Source of the DNA: Escarpia spicata
Taxonomy: Eukaryota > Annelida > Polychaeta > Sabellida > Siboglinidae
DNA: 64,000 bases
Assembly: GCA_963995525.1 (NCBI GenBank)
Contig: OZ023217.1
Coordinates: 4,521,840 to 4,585,839 of the forward strand
Direction: 5' to 3'
Made by a program: the position numbers and the translations under genes. A model generated the notes under the pieces. That model saw only the letters and a list, made by a program, of their open reading frames with translations, searched no databases and was not told where the DNA came from. The stretch's first letter is position 1; every line of letters starts with the position of its first letter. Of this stretch, positions 35,104-58,440 are shown piece by piece.

Positions 35104-35167
35104 CTACTTCCGGACATGCGCATTAAGGGTCGGTGCGGCAGTATTTTTTAGCAGCAGGATTTTTGCT
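35104..35167 (+). repeat. Direct repeat, copy 2 of 2
   Basis: Partner of the repeat at 34617. It lies about 320 bp before a LINE fragment, so it may be part of that LINE's 5' region present twice. Confidence 0.85.
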
Positions 35168-35489
35168 ACAGCGTCAAAACGACGCTCCTCCAGTTCACCG
35201 TCGTCACGATGGCATGACAGATGGTAGCTACATCGTACGACTACAGAATGTCCCACATGTCCACGCTGACAGACATGTCATACTTGATAAGTTCGAAGAG
35301 GGAGTGGGACAATTGGTTCCATCAGTTCCAATTCTTGGCAGATGTTCATATAAATTGGTACGCACGGTGCGCTTGATACGCCTGCTCTCGTGTCTCTAAG
35401 GACCAGCATTGACGGCACATAGGAGTCTATCAAATGAAGCACGTGCCGGCTACAATAGCTGCATCGATGCCCTCCAGACGTGCAATGTG

Positions 35490-36125
35490 GGGCCAATCCC
35501 TAAAGCAACTCTAAGAGCAAACATGTCAGTTGTTAAGCAAGAGTAAGAGTAAGATGAGAGTTTGGAGGCATGATATGCCCGTGGAAGTGACACTGGAGGA
35601 CGGTTTTACGCCCACTAATCAAGACGTGGTAATGCGTAAATGGAGGACTGACTTTCACACTTCACTGAACCCTGTCAATGACGAACAAACAATTGACCAC
35701 CAACCGACGGCAGAGACCCACTCACTGGTACACAATGAACATCTTAATTTGCTTATTTCTAAAGAGGACATTCGCTTGGCCTTAAACAAGGCAAAGAAAC
35801 ACAAAACGTTGGATGATGACGTTATTCCAGTCGAAACATTGTCATTAGAATGCTTATACTTCTTTTATGAGCTATTTAATCAATGTTTTGACAACAGCAT
35901 AGTTCCTGAAGCGTGGCATCGGGGTATTGTAACCCCGATACCAAAATGGTGTACGTCGGATCCGCGAGTGCCACTGAACTATAGGGGAACTACGCTTAGT
36001 TCTCATGTGTATAAAATATACTGCTCTATTTTAAATGGCCGTATTATATTATGGGTCGATGACAACAACATTTTGTGTGATGAGCAATATTGTTTTTAGA
36101 CCAGATCGGACACCAAGGCAAAAGA
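35490..36125 (+). mobile_element. LINE fragment: segment before and including the start of reverse transcriptase
   Basis: A 189-codon frame (35530-36099) reads EDIRLALNKAKKHKTLDDD, then YFFYELFNQCFDNS.VPEAWHRGIVTPIPK and LNYRGTTLSSHVYKIYCSIL, the early blocks of a non-LTR RT. The sequence ends at CDEQYCFRPDRTP and the palm core is absent. Later sequence to 36734 shows nothing recognisable. Confidence 0.85.
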
Positions 36126-36734
36126 TATAAGGGGGAAGAATGTGGTGGCTAGCCAAGTTATATCACACACTTCCGCCAGGGACGCTGCGACATCGTAAGC
36201 ATGCAGCCCGCCGATGGTCCCCCATTGCGACACCCGACTTTGAACTGACGACACCGTATAGATCCGAATCATCCGAGTCAAGCAGTCAGACAATGAATTC
36301 GTACGAGGCCCCAGTCGCGCATGCGTAAACGTATGTACATGGCATGTACTTATTTGGCATGTGCTACGACAATGATACCGTTAACATATTATCTGCGTCA
36401 CGATTGAATGCTTTATGACTAATCGTCAACATTCCAATACGAACGGAACACAGCAGGTTTTCTATTGTTTTAAGTTAGTTAGACCGTCCATTGCAGACTA
36501 TTTATTTAAACTGGGAGCACTCGTGGAAAACACGCAAAGCGTTGCGAGCAAATGGTCGAACACAAAGGTCTTTGTCAGACGTCTGGTACTCCTTCGAAAA
36601 ACCGTGCCAGGCGTCTCTGTGTAGACCTATGTAACGTATTATATCAAAGGCACACTTCTTTGCTAAAAAAAATTTTTTTAAACGTGAAAGATATAAGAGT
36701 TATTCTTGTCTAAAAGTTATGACAGAATTGGGAC
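36126..36734. other. Gap, no gene seen
   Basis: Moderately GC-rich to 36330, then AT-rich. A 69-codon open frame (36415-36624) is unrecognised and has no supporting splice or start context. Confidence 0.5.
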
Positions 36735-38460
36735 ATCGGTGTCTCAATTTCAATCAAATTAAAGTTAAATGCAAATAAAATTGAATTTCTCACCATTGGT
36801 ACTCCTAAGCAGTATGGTAAACTTAATGGCTTTTTCCCAACACATATCTTGAGTCAATCTATCACACTAGCCGCCTCAGCGCGGAATCTCGGAATAACGT
36901 TTGATGAAAACTTTGAGCTGGTTTTCTTCGTACCTAACTGACAGACACCAAACCATAAATATAGGTAACTGCTTTTCAGCTATACTGTCCACTTCATGTG
37001 GTGTTCCCCAGGGTTCTGTTCTTGGGCCTTTGTTTTTCATGAGCTCTGTTATCCAAAGTCATAACTTGGATTATCCTTTACGCAGATGACACAGAGATCT
37101 ACATTTCTGTGACTCCACCAAATACAAATCGCTCGGTAAACCAGCTCAGCGGTTGTCTCCAAGATTATCTTCCATTGGATGAATGACAGCAAATTAAAGT
37201 TAAATGCAGATAAAACTGAATTTCTCACCATTGGTACTCCTAAGCAGCGTGGTAAACTTGATGGCTTTTTCCCAACACGTATTGATGAAAATTTCAATTT
37301 TAAACGCCACGTTTCCAAAATGTGTCGCTGCTGTTTTTATTATATCCCTGATTTTCACCGTATTCGCCGGTATATCTCACTTTCCGTCGCTAAAACTATC
37401 GCAACAGCTCTTGTAAGTATGATACTATACTAGTGCAACTCCCACCTTAAAACATTGCAAGCAGGGATATAACAAAACGTCAACCTGTCCAAAATTGTTT
37501 GGCATGGGTAATTATGCGTTCTCCTCGTTTTTCTCGCTCAGTGCCTTTTCTAAAATCACTGCAATCACTAAAATCACCCTGTGAAATATCGGATTAGTTT
37601 CAAGATTTTTACGTATTATATTCAAACATGCATATCTACAGTCGATGCTCACTCCAACAAGAAAGCCCAGACAGGTACGGTCGACCAGTTGTAATCTTCT
37701 TTTCATTCCCCGATTGAAGGGGTCAATACAGAGTTGGTTTTCGCATAGGCGACCATGTTAACGTTTTGTCTGATTATAAGAAAACATGACATATAAAATG
37801 TCTTAAACTTCTCACCTGCTGTTATCATCATTTCATTGATAGATTTTAACAAAACGTCCATATTTCTAGCTCTCGTAAAATGCCTGTATGTGTGACACCC
37901 GTCAATATTTACAAATGCCGGCAAGCATTACTCCGCAAACAGGTCACACAGGCAAATTGCTGCCAAATATCCTTCCGCTTATTCAAATCATCTAGAAATC
38001 CACCATGTTACAGTCAACACCTTCTACAATCACACATGAAATTCTGCATACTCAAATGCGCTTATATCACATATATGAATTTTGTAAAAAATTATTTCTC
38101 AAAAATACATTACACTTTTCTTCGTAACCAAGCAGGAAGTCTAACTAGAGCATGACTCCTGAAGACGAATGCTAGAACTCGAGCCTTCTCGGTTGCCGTA
38201 TCAACTCTGTGGAATTCACTTCCTGTCAGCGTTAAATTAGACGGAAATATAGTTTTATTTCGTCGTCGTCTAAAAACGTATCTTTTTAATATTGCCTACC
38301 CTCTTTAGCTTCCTAGCACTTTCATCCATCTGTTGACGACTCACGCATCGTATATGATAACGAGATTGTTTAATCCTTTGGTTTTGTTGCGCCATTGAGC
38401 TTGATTTTCGAGGATATTGTCGCATAAGAAGTCACTGTTATTATTATTATTATTATTATA
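36735..38460 (+). mobile_element. Rearranged LINE (CR1/L2-like) 3' half with terminal (ATT)n tail
   Basis: Blocks seen: a LKLNANKIEFLTIGTPKQ segment at 36762, YLTDRHQTINIG and CGVPQGSVLGPLFF near 36930-37035, LYADDTEIYIS near 37080, a second LKLNADKTEFLTIGTPKQ at 37195, and a terminal LWNSLPVSVKLDG...RRLKTYLFN near 38205-38300. It closes with a (TTA)n tail at 38437-38459. The post-RT segment thus occurs twice, once before the palm core where it does not belong. About 37700-38160 looks like unrelated insertion. Confidence 0.85.
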
Positions 38461-39371
<911 letters not shown>

Positions 39372-39593
39372 GTATATATGGCGAACATCTTGGGATAGAT
39401 AACACGAGGTTAGAAGGGAAAATAATGTCGTAATAATAAGGATCCGGTAAGTATATAAGGTGGTGGGGATATGGCTGAATAAAATAATTATTATTGTCAT
39501 CATACTTTGAGAAAGCAGGTTTATGTTTAAGTTGATTAAGCGTTGGTGGCAGGCGTCAGGTGGTGTGCAATCGCTGGAAACTCTTCCGCCAGC

Positions 39594-39840
39594 TAGTGGC
39601 GCGCAGTAGTGAAGTAGTTAGAACATCGAATATTTTAAGTTCAAACCTTGGGAAAGTTGATTGATTCCATGTTGCTCCAATTCGCTCAGTTGTATGAATG
39701 AACTAGCCCTAGCTGGCTGTAGATAATGGTGAATATTTCTATCTAAATAGTTTTCATGCAGTAAATGCAGCATCGTTGAAGCTACCCAGAGAAGATATAA
39801 AAACTTATCTTTATTTTATTACGTACAAAAGTTTTTTTAT
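39594..39840 (+). mobile_element. tRNA-derived SINE (family 3)
   Basis: The head has a degenerate A box (agtagtgaagtagttag) and B box (agttcaaaccttgg). The body has 'ttgtatgaatgaacta' and 'gctacccagagaagatataa', ending in a T-rich tail. The tgtatgaatga and cccagagaag words recur at 46795-47012. Confidence 0.65.
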
Positions 39841-39883
39841 ATAGTTTGTTCTATCGCACCAATTTATAATTGTAGCCAGAACG

Positions 39884-39942
39884 CACGCACGCACGCACGC
39901 ACACACAGTCACACGCACGCACGCACGCACGCACAGTCACAT

Positions 39943-39989
<47 letters not shown>

Positions 39990-40003
39990 CACACACACAT
40001 ACA
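39884..40003. repeat. (ACGC)n/(AC)n compound microsatellite
   Basis: Tetranucleotide acgc repeats with two agtcac interruptions, then (AC)n. It lies just upstream of the candidate gene at 40108. Confidence 0.97.
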
Positions 40004-40107
40004 CACATACATGTGAAGACATGACGTTGTTAACGTTACACGCTGTCACTACCCGCTAAGCTAACACACCGTCTATACGCCAGGCGTTGCTACCATGACA
40101 ACCACCG

Positions 40108-41691
40108 ATGACAACGACGCAGACTGATTGGAGACAGCGTCAAGCGGCCGGTACGAACCATGCTGACCGACCCGAGGAGGGCGACCGCACCAACCATACG
40201 CTGTCGGGGTGAGAATACAACAACTAAGCCATTCGACTTTGGCATTTCCTCCGTCAACATATAATTAATCTAAACAGTGTTGATGCATTCAAGAACAATA
40301 TTCAGATATAGAAATATCCGAGATTCTTGACACCAAGCTCTTGTACATGTACTTCTGTTTATTTTCACGTTATTTGTGTAATTTTTTAAATAAAAATTGT
40401 ACTCTGTAATATAAGCACAGTTTCTGTTCGTCTGCCAGTTCGTTGCCTGTATCCTCAGTCAGTTGATACTAGGCGGTATACCGGACGAGGTAGATATCAT
40501 GTAGGCGTCGCTGTATAATGATTATTGGGAGCGGCACATTGAGGCTCGCCAAAAACCGTTGATCTGTGATCATTGAAAGCAGGGAGCTCAAGTCACTTCC
40601 ATGTGAATGTCCGACTCCAAACTGGTCTGACATTTCTTCGTCAAATCTCACTACCGTTGTTTACTCCCTATACAGTGCGCACATCATTCTGTCTCCAATT
40701 TCCACCCACCTCATAATTGTAAATGCCAGTTCTCGTAGCGCACGTGATGCATTTTTCAGTGGCTTGGCCCACTGACATTATTATTGGTGCGGGTGCAAAT
40801 CTAGGTGCATAACTATACAGTACCATTGTCGAAAACATACCTGGCCTAATATGCTCTGACATTTTTTTAAATAATAGTTGAATATTTTATCGTACATTTT
40901 GTTAAGGATGTGATACACGAACAAGTTACGATATCGTGACGCATTGATGATAAATATCCAACCAATATATACAATATCTTTCTGTCTCTCAAACTAGCGG
41001 CAAGTAAATTGTTATATGTTGTATAGTTTTGGATAAATGTGAACACGAGAGATGGGTACCGTAGCAGATATTGTCCTAATATGAAAATTATTGTACCATT
41101 TATAAAATCCAGCATAGATTCCAAACAAGCCCTAGTGGATTTGATGTTGTTTAATGTATATTTCGTAGCCCGACAGATGGATGTCCATACGTTTGTTTTG
41201 CGATACGTTCACTCGTACTTTCGTTTCTTAATAAAAACAACACCTTATCTTGTGTGAAATTCGTGAATATGACATGCCGAGTTTTCTGGAGAAAACAAAT
41301 CTTCAAAATTAACCTCTCATGTCTCAACTTAAATACACTCCAGTATCCCATTATGAAACATTGGCGCGTTTGGTGCAGTGACCGTTGCATTAATGCAAGA
41401 ACAGCCAACGATTGTTCGTTACCATAACTTGAAAGCAGTAAAATATTGTCACAATACATTACACTTTCTTAAAATTCCAATGCGAACGTGTTATAAAACC
41501 TACACATAACTCGCAATTCACCAAGGCCTTTGATATGGGGATTAATGGTGATTATATTGTAGCCCAATAAGTGATTTTGGGCTTCTTTCTTCTTCCAGTA
41601 TCCTCTGACCAGAAACCATAAAAACCGAAGCACCTACTCCGATCCATATGAAATGGGCCGGGTGATGAAATATCGGCGCAAAGACCATTGA
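40108..41691 (+). CDS. Candidate small gene, three exons, unrecognised product
   Basis: Proposed exons are 40108-40208, 40459-40489 and 41599-41691, all GT-AG with matching phases (2, then 0), giving about 74 residues and a TGA stop. Pieces read MTTTQTDWRQRQAAG at the start, GQLILGGIPDE from the 31-nt micro-exon and STYSDPYEMGRVMKYRRKDH at the end. The last exon has a strong pyrimidine tract (ttctttcttcttccag). Composition is basic and polar with Tyr/Arg/Pro, reminiscent of small ciliary microtubule-associated proteins, but that is only a guess. The micro-exon could be chance. The last piece could instead be 5' UTR of the next gene, which starts 110 bp further on. Confidence 0.35.
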
Positions 41692-41801
41692 ATTGCGTGG
41701 CTAGCCCAGGCGCACAAAGAAACACCGACTACTAGGAAGATCCGTTTTACAAACACCTCGTGTCACATCAACAGTAGTCCGATCTCGGCCAGCTAAGAGA
41801 A

Positions 41802-51918
<10,117 letters not shown>

Positions 51919-52000
51919 GTGAATTTACGTAGCCTTCACGTAACCTGTTGCCTAGCAATATGTCCGCCAAACCAACAAAATATTTGTTGAACAGTTGATT

Positions 52001-52085
52001 GTTCGGACATTCCGTCGTATGCCTATTGAACGTTCAGGCATTCCGTCATAGGCTTATTGAACGTTCCGACATTCCGTCGTAGGCT
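52001..52085. repeat. 31-bp minisatellite, nearly three copies
   Basis: Unit gttcggacattccgtcgta + ggcttattgaac, with point differences, 85 bp after the stop codon of the gene ending at 51918, so probably in or near its 3' UTR. Confidence 0.9.
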
Positions 52086-54379
52086 TATATTGTGGCTCCA
52101 AAACTAGTTTTTATGACAAAAACAACTATTTAAATTGATGACTGTGTGCAGAAATGTTTAGTTTATCACGTGTAACGGCGTAGTAATGTAATGATAATTT
52201 ATTGCTATTATTAACAATGTTGGCAAAGATCACGTGCATATTTTTGTTTGTGACGAGACAAACCGCGACATACTGGATCCATCAATATATTGATACGCGA
52301 CACAATATATCAAAGCATTGCGCAAATATTTGAAATTCACGTATCTGTCCACTTAAATGAATGAACCAAATTGTTGGCAAAATATTTAGTAATTTTCAAT
52401 TTCACAATAAAAAACTGCGTTTTGTATTTATGTCCTGTCATCGTGCGAGAAGTTGAAACTCTTTAAAACGCGCCGCAATGTAACATTCTGAATACAACAG
52501 GTCATATCTCAGACCCCAAATATGCTTTTTCTTGGTAACATAACAACCGCAAGAACCAACACCATTTTACATTTTCGTAGGTATCGCGATACGTATGGTA
52601 GCGTCATGTACTGCTATACGTATCGTATCATGAGGAGAATGTACCGTTACAACTCTGATTTACAGTATTTGCGCTGATTCTAATTGAGCACAGAACATTG
52701 CTAATTTCCATGTTAATATTTCGTTTGATAATTAGAAAACCTAACCGTTAACAATTTTAAAACTTCTTCATGGCCACTTTCATTATGACATCGATATGCT
52801 AAACAAGTTTAGTCAACAACGACGCATGTATAATACTCATCGATGATTTTAAACACCCTGTCTATTATCCACTAAGCCACACTAGCTCGATTGTGTAACT
52901 TTCTGAATGCTGTTTTGGTAAAATATTCAAACTATTCACTTACTTAATTACAGGTGTAGAATTAATTCACGTAATTCTCAAAGTTCCACACGGTTATGCT
53001 TTGTTTCTGTGCGGATGTTGTCGACTTTCTTCGCTCTTTCAAAAAGCACGTGATTGACAAATTCAGTGGGTTGAAGATTACGTCAGCCCTGCAGTTAGCT
53101 TCGGCAAATGACCAGATTAAACTCAATTCAGTCCAACTCAATTCTTTCGACCATTTAAATGATGTATGCACTTTTTTTTATTAAACTTAATGTTGATATT
53201 ATTTAAAATAGTAACACACTTCATGGTTGGACATCAAAGAACGATAAGATAAACCAGTTGAGGATGCCGCTTTAATTGTTGCCTAGTCCTACTGTCTAAC
53301 AGCATCCTAGTACTGCCTCTTCCGTTCATTTGCTCACTCGGTGGGTGATATAGACATTAGCTAGATTTTAAACAAGGAACATTACTTGTTGCCTGGTCAG
53401 TTAGTGTATGTGCATGCGTTATATGTTATAGGTGTACGTGTTTGTTCGTGCGCGTGTATGTGTATGTGTGCGTGCGTGCGTGAGTGCATGCGCGTATATG
53501 TATGTGTGTTTAGCCGACGTGTTTGTGTGTGTGTATGTGTATGTCTGTCTATGCCAAGTAATTGTATCATTTGCGATTCGTTCATATGCATGTGGTGCGG
53601 TATACGAGTAATCACGCTAACTGCAAGTGGGTCAAATATAGACAAGGTCTTTTCTGTGTGTTTATCCAGTCGCACGCTCCCGCTCGGTCGGCCGAGGTGT
53701 CCAAGCCAGCCAGACGCTCCGACATACAAATGGATCATTGCCACTCGCAGAAAATAACTCGACCCAACCCGTCTCCATTTCACACTCGGTCAACATTTCC
53801 TTTCATTTTCATGTGACCTCCACGTAGCATCACAAAACACACACGGAAACTAGACCATCGCATGAATGCGACGAGGCACAATATGATGACGTATCACACA
53901 ACATTGTGACGTCATACACAATACACAAGGTGGCACACAACAAGAAATCAGCTTCGACGGAAGGGTGCCATGGCACGTTTCGCGTCTGGTGCTTTTAAAG
54001 ATGCAACATATACCAGCGATCGTGAAATAAATAACGAATATAAATAATGTGATGATTGTGTTTGCCGAGTTTCTTTTGTGACATATAACAACAAGACAAG
54101 GTTTATTCTATAATATCATAGGGCCTCCAATAAACAAAATATATAATAATAGAGTACTATCACGTACTCATGACATTCTAAAATCAGGAGAACGGATGAT
54201 GTCAACACTTGACTAGGACGTTGTTTACAGAGGGATGCTCCCTAGTTTATCGCTCGTAGACGTTAATTTAAAAAAAAGTAATTGACTTGCACCCGTCTAC
54301 CGTACGGTATAAAATAAAATAAAATTTTATTTTGCAACAACAACAAACATCAACATAAGCGAATACACAAAATAATCGT
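52086..54379. other. Gap, no gene recognised; GT-rich simple repeat
   Basis: AT-rich sequence with a degenerate (TG)/(GCGTGC) tract at about 53400-53545. Open frames at 52962-53184 on both strands and at 53386-53816 are unrecognised; the latter pass through the simple repeat. No exon set could be supported. Confidence 0.45.
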
Positions 54380-57300
54380 TTAAAAAAGTTATGTTGTGTT
54401 GCATGAGGGACATGGAGGCGAGAGTGGCAGATTATGAAGAAAGATTAAACGCGATGGAATGACGAAGTAGGGAATGGAGAATACGAGTATTTTTGGTATT
54501 TGAATCCAAATGTGAGCCAAAAAAAACCTAGCGAAAGATGTTCGACTTAAACACAACCTCGGTGGCATCGTCACGCTAGAAGAAGCAGTGAAGAGCGTTG
54601 AACATTGCCTCAGGATCGGCCCGACTGACAAGTGTCAGACCAATCATTGCGACCATTGTTATGCGACCACGCCGCAATGCAATCGTATTGTTGGCCAAAT
54701 CTAACCTAAACAGATCGACCGCGGGTGCCGGTGTATACCAACTGGAGGACATGACTAAGCTCGGCTATGAAAGAAAGAAAAGAGCCCGAGGGCAGATGCA
54801 GAGAGCCTTCGCTGAGGGGAAACGGGCAGTGTTTCGTAGGGGAAAAACTAATAATAAACGGCATTGTTGTGGCTATTAATTACCTAACAAATTAGGTGAC
54901 AGACAACTTTGCTGGCGCATTGCCCTTATACCTGATAATTTCTACTTGATCGCCTCGACTGTCAACATACCCTGACTACGGTGTCCATCTAACTTGCTGT
55001 TTTGTATATCAGTTACTCCTAATATGTGGACATTCTTTAGTATGGACGGTTACATCTTTGTTTTACATATATGTGACGTGTGGCATTCAGTGTTACGATG
55101 TATTCTAGCAAAGCCGAGAACATTTTACCAGTTTATATGGAAGAAATCAGTAGTGATGAGTGAAAACAAGGAACTGGCGAATATTTTACCATTCTTTACG
55201 TTGTCCAATCTCCAGTTAAGTGCGCAATATCAACACCAAGAACAACATTTACAGACATTCTGAAAACACAATGATTGTAGCCTTGTCTAGATAAAGGACT
55301 ATCTGAAGAGGTGATAAATCGCTAAATTGCAAATATTATGATTTGACAGAATCTAATGAAATAAAATACATAACAGATGAACTAATAATTATTATTCAAT
55401 TCAATCTACAAAGCTTCTTTAAAATTATAATCTGCTAAAAGCACATCTCGACACAATAAATTTAACATTTGATGTAACTGCGATAACCGAAGCAGGATTG
55501 AATTACTTGAACGTATATATATATATATATAAATATATATTTAAATAATATAATATATACTATCACGGACCATTAAATAGCAATACAGGCGGAGTTGCCG
55601 AATATATCAAGGACTTATACGTACGTGAACGATATGATTTAATGCTTAGGGATCACTGTAGGTTGTATAATATTTGGTTTGAAATAGTAAACGATGGTGT
55701 AAATTTTGTGATTGGGAATGTGTATAGACATCCACCTTAGAACACACAGGTTATTTCTGATCTAATTCGCTCAAACATATCCATTACCAAACAGGAGGTT
55801 AACATTTGTATTAGTTGTGGTGATATTAAAACAGATATATTACAACAGGACTGAAATGAAGGTATATATGGACACGTTTAATTAGGGAAAATCTGCTACC
55901 GTGTATCACACTGCCAACCAGAATAACAGGTCATTCGGCAACTGTAATGAATCATATTAATATATATCGACCCTTAAAGTACATACAAAATAACATAATT
56001 TCAGGAAACCTGTTTGTAGATCTAACAGACCACTTACCTAACTTCATCATTATAAAAGGTACATCTAAAACTAAAGACTTCAGAGACCGACCCAAGCTGA
56101 AAATGTTTAGTGAACGTAATGTATTACGTTTTACCCGTCAACTGGAAAATATAAACTGGGAAAATGCGATGACCTGTAAGGGTGCTGATGAATGTTATGG
56201 CGTGTTTGCAACAAAAAACCACCACATATACAATAAATGCTTCCCACTGACTAGGATCTCAAATAAACGCTGCAAGGACAAAAATGGATGACTAAAGTTA
56301 TAACAATAGTATTAGGATAACAACTATCTTATATAAGAAATATATCAGCAGACCAAATGAAAACAATAAAACAGTATATCGACAGTATAAGAATAAAATT
56401 ACAGCGGAGAAATCATATTACAGTAATATACTATTACAAGCGAAGCATTCTACCAGCGACTTATGGAAATATATGCGGAACTTGTTAATAAGGGTAAACG
56501 AAACATTCCCAGCATTAAAAAGTTGGTCGTCAATGACACTGAAATTAAAGACAATGAAAGTATCGCAAATTAAATGAACAAATACTTCGCGACAAAAATT
56601 CAAAATCATGGAAATGAATATAGGCAATTTCTAAGTGACGCGATAAACAGTACTATATTTCTTGCGTCAGTCTGTCATCAAGAAGTGATCAATGACATAA
56701 ACAAGCTAGCTAATTGTAATGTATCGGGTACAGACAATTCTTCTTGGAAAATTGTTCAGCTGTCATGCCACTTCATTTATAAGGTTCTAACTCACCTATG
56801 TAATCTGTCATTTGCCGAGGCCATTGTCTCACGAACATTAAAGAGTCAAACGGCCGGTATTTATCAGAAATGAGTGTATGTATACCAGGTAACTATCGAC
56901 CAATTAGTTTGACGAGTGTCTTCAATAAAATCATAGAAAATTAATGTTGTAAAGGTTATTACACTTCCTAGAGAGAAAGTATGTTTAGCCCAATCATCAT
57001 TTTGGATTTCGTAAAGACCATTCCACTACATCAGCGCTTATCGAAATACTATAACACATTAGGAAATATATCGAACATGGCGATTTAAATATGGGGGTCT
57101 ACTTTAACCTAAATAAGGCTTTCGACACCGTTGATCATGAAATACTCTTGTATAAGCTAGACTACTATGGAATAAGAGGCCACGCATGTGCTTTGTTTAT
57201 ACATTATTTAAGCGATAGGGAGCAATGTGTTAATGTTAATGGCATACTATCAGGATATGCTCATGTTCAAACTGGCGTTCCTCAGGTTTCCATTTTGGCA

Positions 57301-57720
57301 CCAGTATTATTTCCACTGTATAGCAATTATATTTCTAATGCCATAGGAAATATATCTTTGCGTTTGTTTGCGGACGACACCAACCTGTTCATTAGTGGTA
57401 ATGAATCAAGGTGTTTTCTATGTACGGCTCCGGATGAGTTAGAGTCGCTTAGTACTTGGTTCAGGCACAATCAGTCTACTCTGAATCTGAGTAAAACTTG
57501 CTACACCATATTCGGTAGACATGTGGATGACACAGTCATGGAAATGTTGCTGCAGTGCAAACAAACTGAACTGGTTCATACAGCCAAATATCTGGTCATC
57601 TATTTGGACTGAAAACTATCATGGTCTGAACATTTTAATGAACTTTGTTTTAAGGTGTCTAAGCTATCAGCGTCAAGGTGGGTGAACACGCCTTCACAAT
57701 GCAAGATAATGAACGAATAA
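54380..57720 (+). mobile_element. Near-full-length but decayed LINE (ORF1-like, endonuclease, reverse transcriptase)
   Basis: An ORF1-like part (54395-54880) starts with a heptad-like EARVADYEERLNAME and continues, across frameshifts, to GGIVTLEEAVKSVEHCLRIG and YERKKRARGQMQRAFAEGKR. From 55400 an AP-endonuclease remnant reads LLKAHLDTINLTFDVTAITE and FVIGNVYRHPP. Pre-RT blocks follow, then a 173-codon open stretch (57091-57612) with FNLNKAFDTVDHEIL, GVPQVSILAPVLFPLY and LRLFADDTNLF, and a C-terminal CFKVSKLS. Many stops exist. Confidence 0.88.
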
Positions 57721-58440
57721 TGAACGAACTACAGTAAAACGTAAAACGACTTTATTGTCTCAACTTTGTCTGAGACCTTAAAGGGGAAATGAAATGCAGC
57801 TCTTTCATGCTACATATTTAAATATATACTATATAAGTATACATTAATGTTAACAGAAACGTACTCATTTATAAGACAAACTAAAAAAACGATTTTGTTC
57901 GATGCCTAAATCGTCGCTATAGAGCACTGCGTATCGCCATCTTTGTTCCAAGCGAGTGGTTTGATTCACTCCTATCTAATCAATGTTAAATTTCGGGGTT
58001 TTTCGGTTTACTTCATTAGTAGACATTTCTGTGCAAAAACAAAGATATGGTGCCCTATTATACACGATAGGCGTTCTATAGGTCAACAAATAACTTGTAT
58101 ACGCGTTCGAAATAAAAAGGTGAACTTAAATGGCAACGATTTATAACCAATGAAATCGTTGTTAAAGTCGCACTTCCCGAACGAAGATTTTAGCTGCCAG
58201 AAGGGGGCGGGGTTTTCAAAGCAAAGTTCAGAATATTAGATGCGCGCGCATACCGGGACTATTTTTATTTTGTTGACAAAGACGTCGAAGAATTTTGGTA
58301 GAGGCGAGTTATTAAGTGATTTTTAAAACTTCCGTATCACTTGGGGAGAAAATCGATACGACAGATGAAGACTCTAGTTCGACCTGTCACTCGGAAATTA
58401 CGGTTGACACACACAAAGGGCCTGTGCCATACGGGTTTCA
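57721..58440. other. Gap; possible TTAA-flanked left end of a DNA element
   Basis: At 57778 TTAA is followed by AGGGGAAATGAAATGC, which resembles the start of TTAA-inserting elements such as Kolobok or piggyBac. No matching right end was found. From 58180 the sequence is CG-rich, including gggggcggggt and gatgcgcgcgc, which may be a promoter for the following reading frame. Confidence 0.3.

Noticed and set aside
40469..40651. 60-codon minus-strand open frame (FDEEMSDQFG...)
   Set aside because: No ATG start, no splice support and no known family; judged chance.
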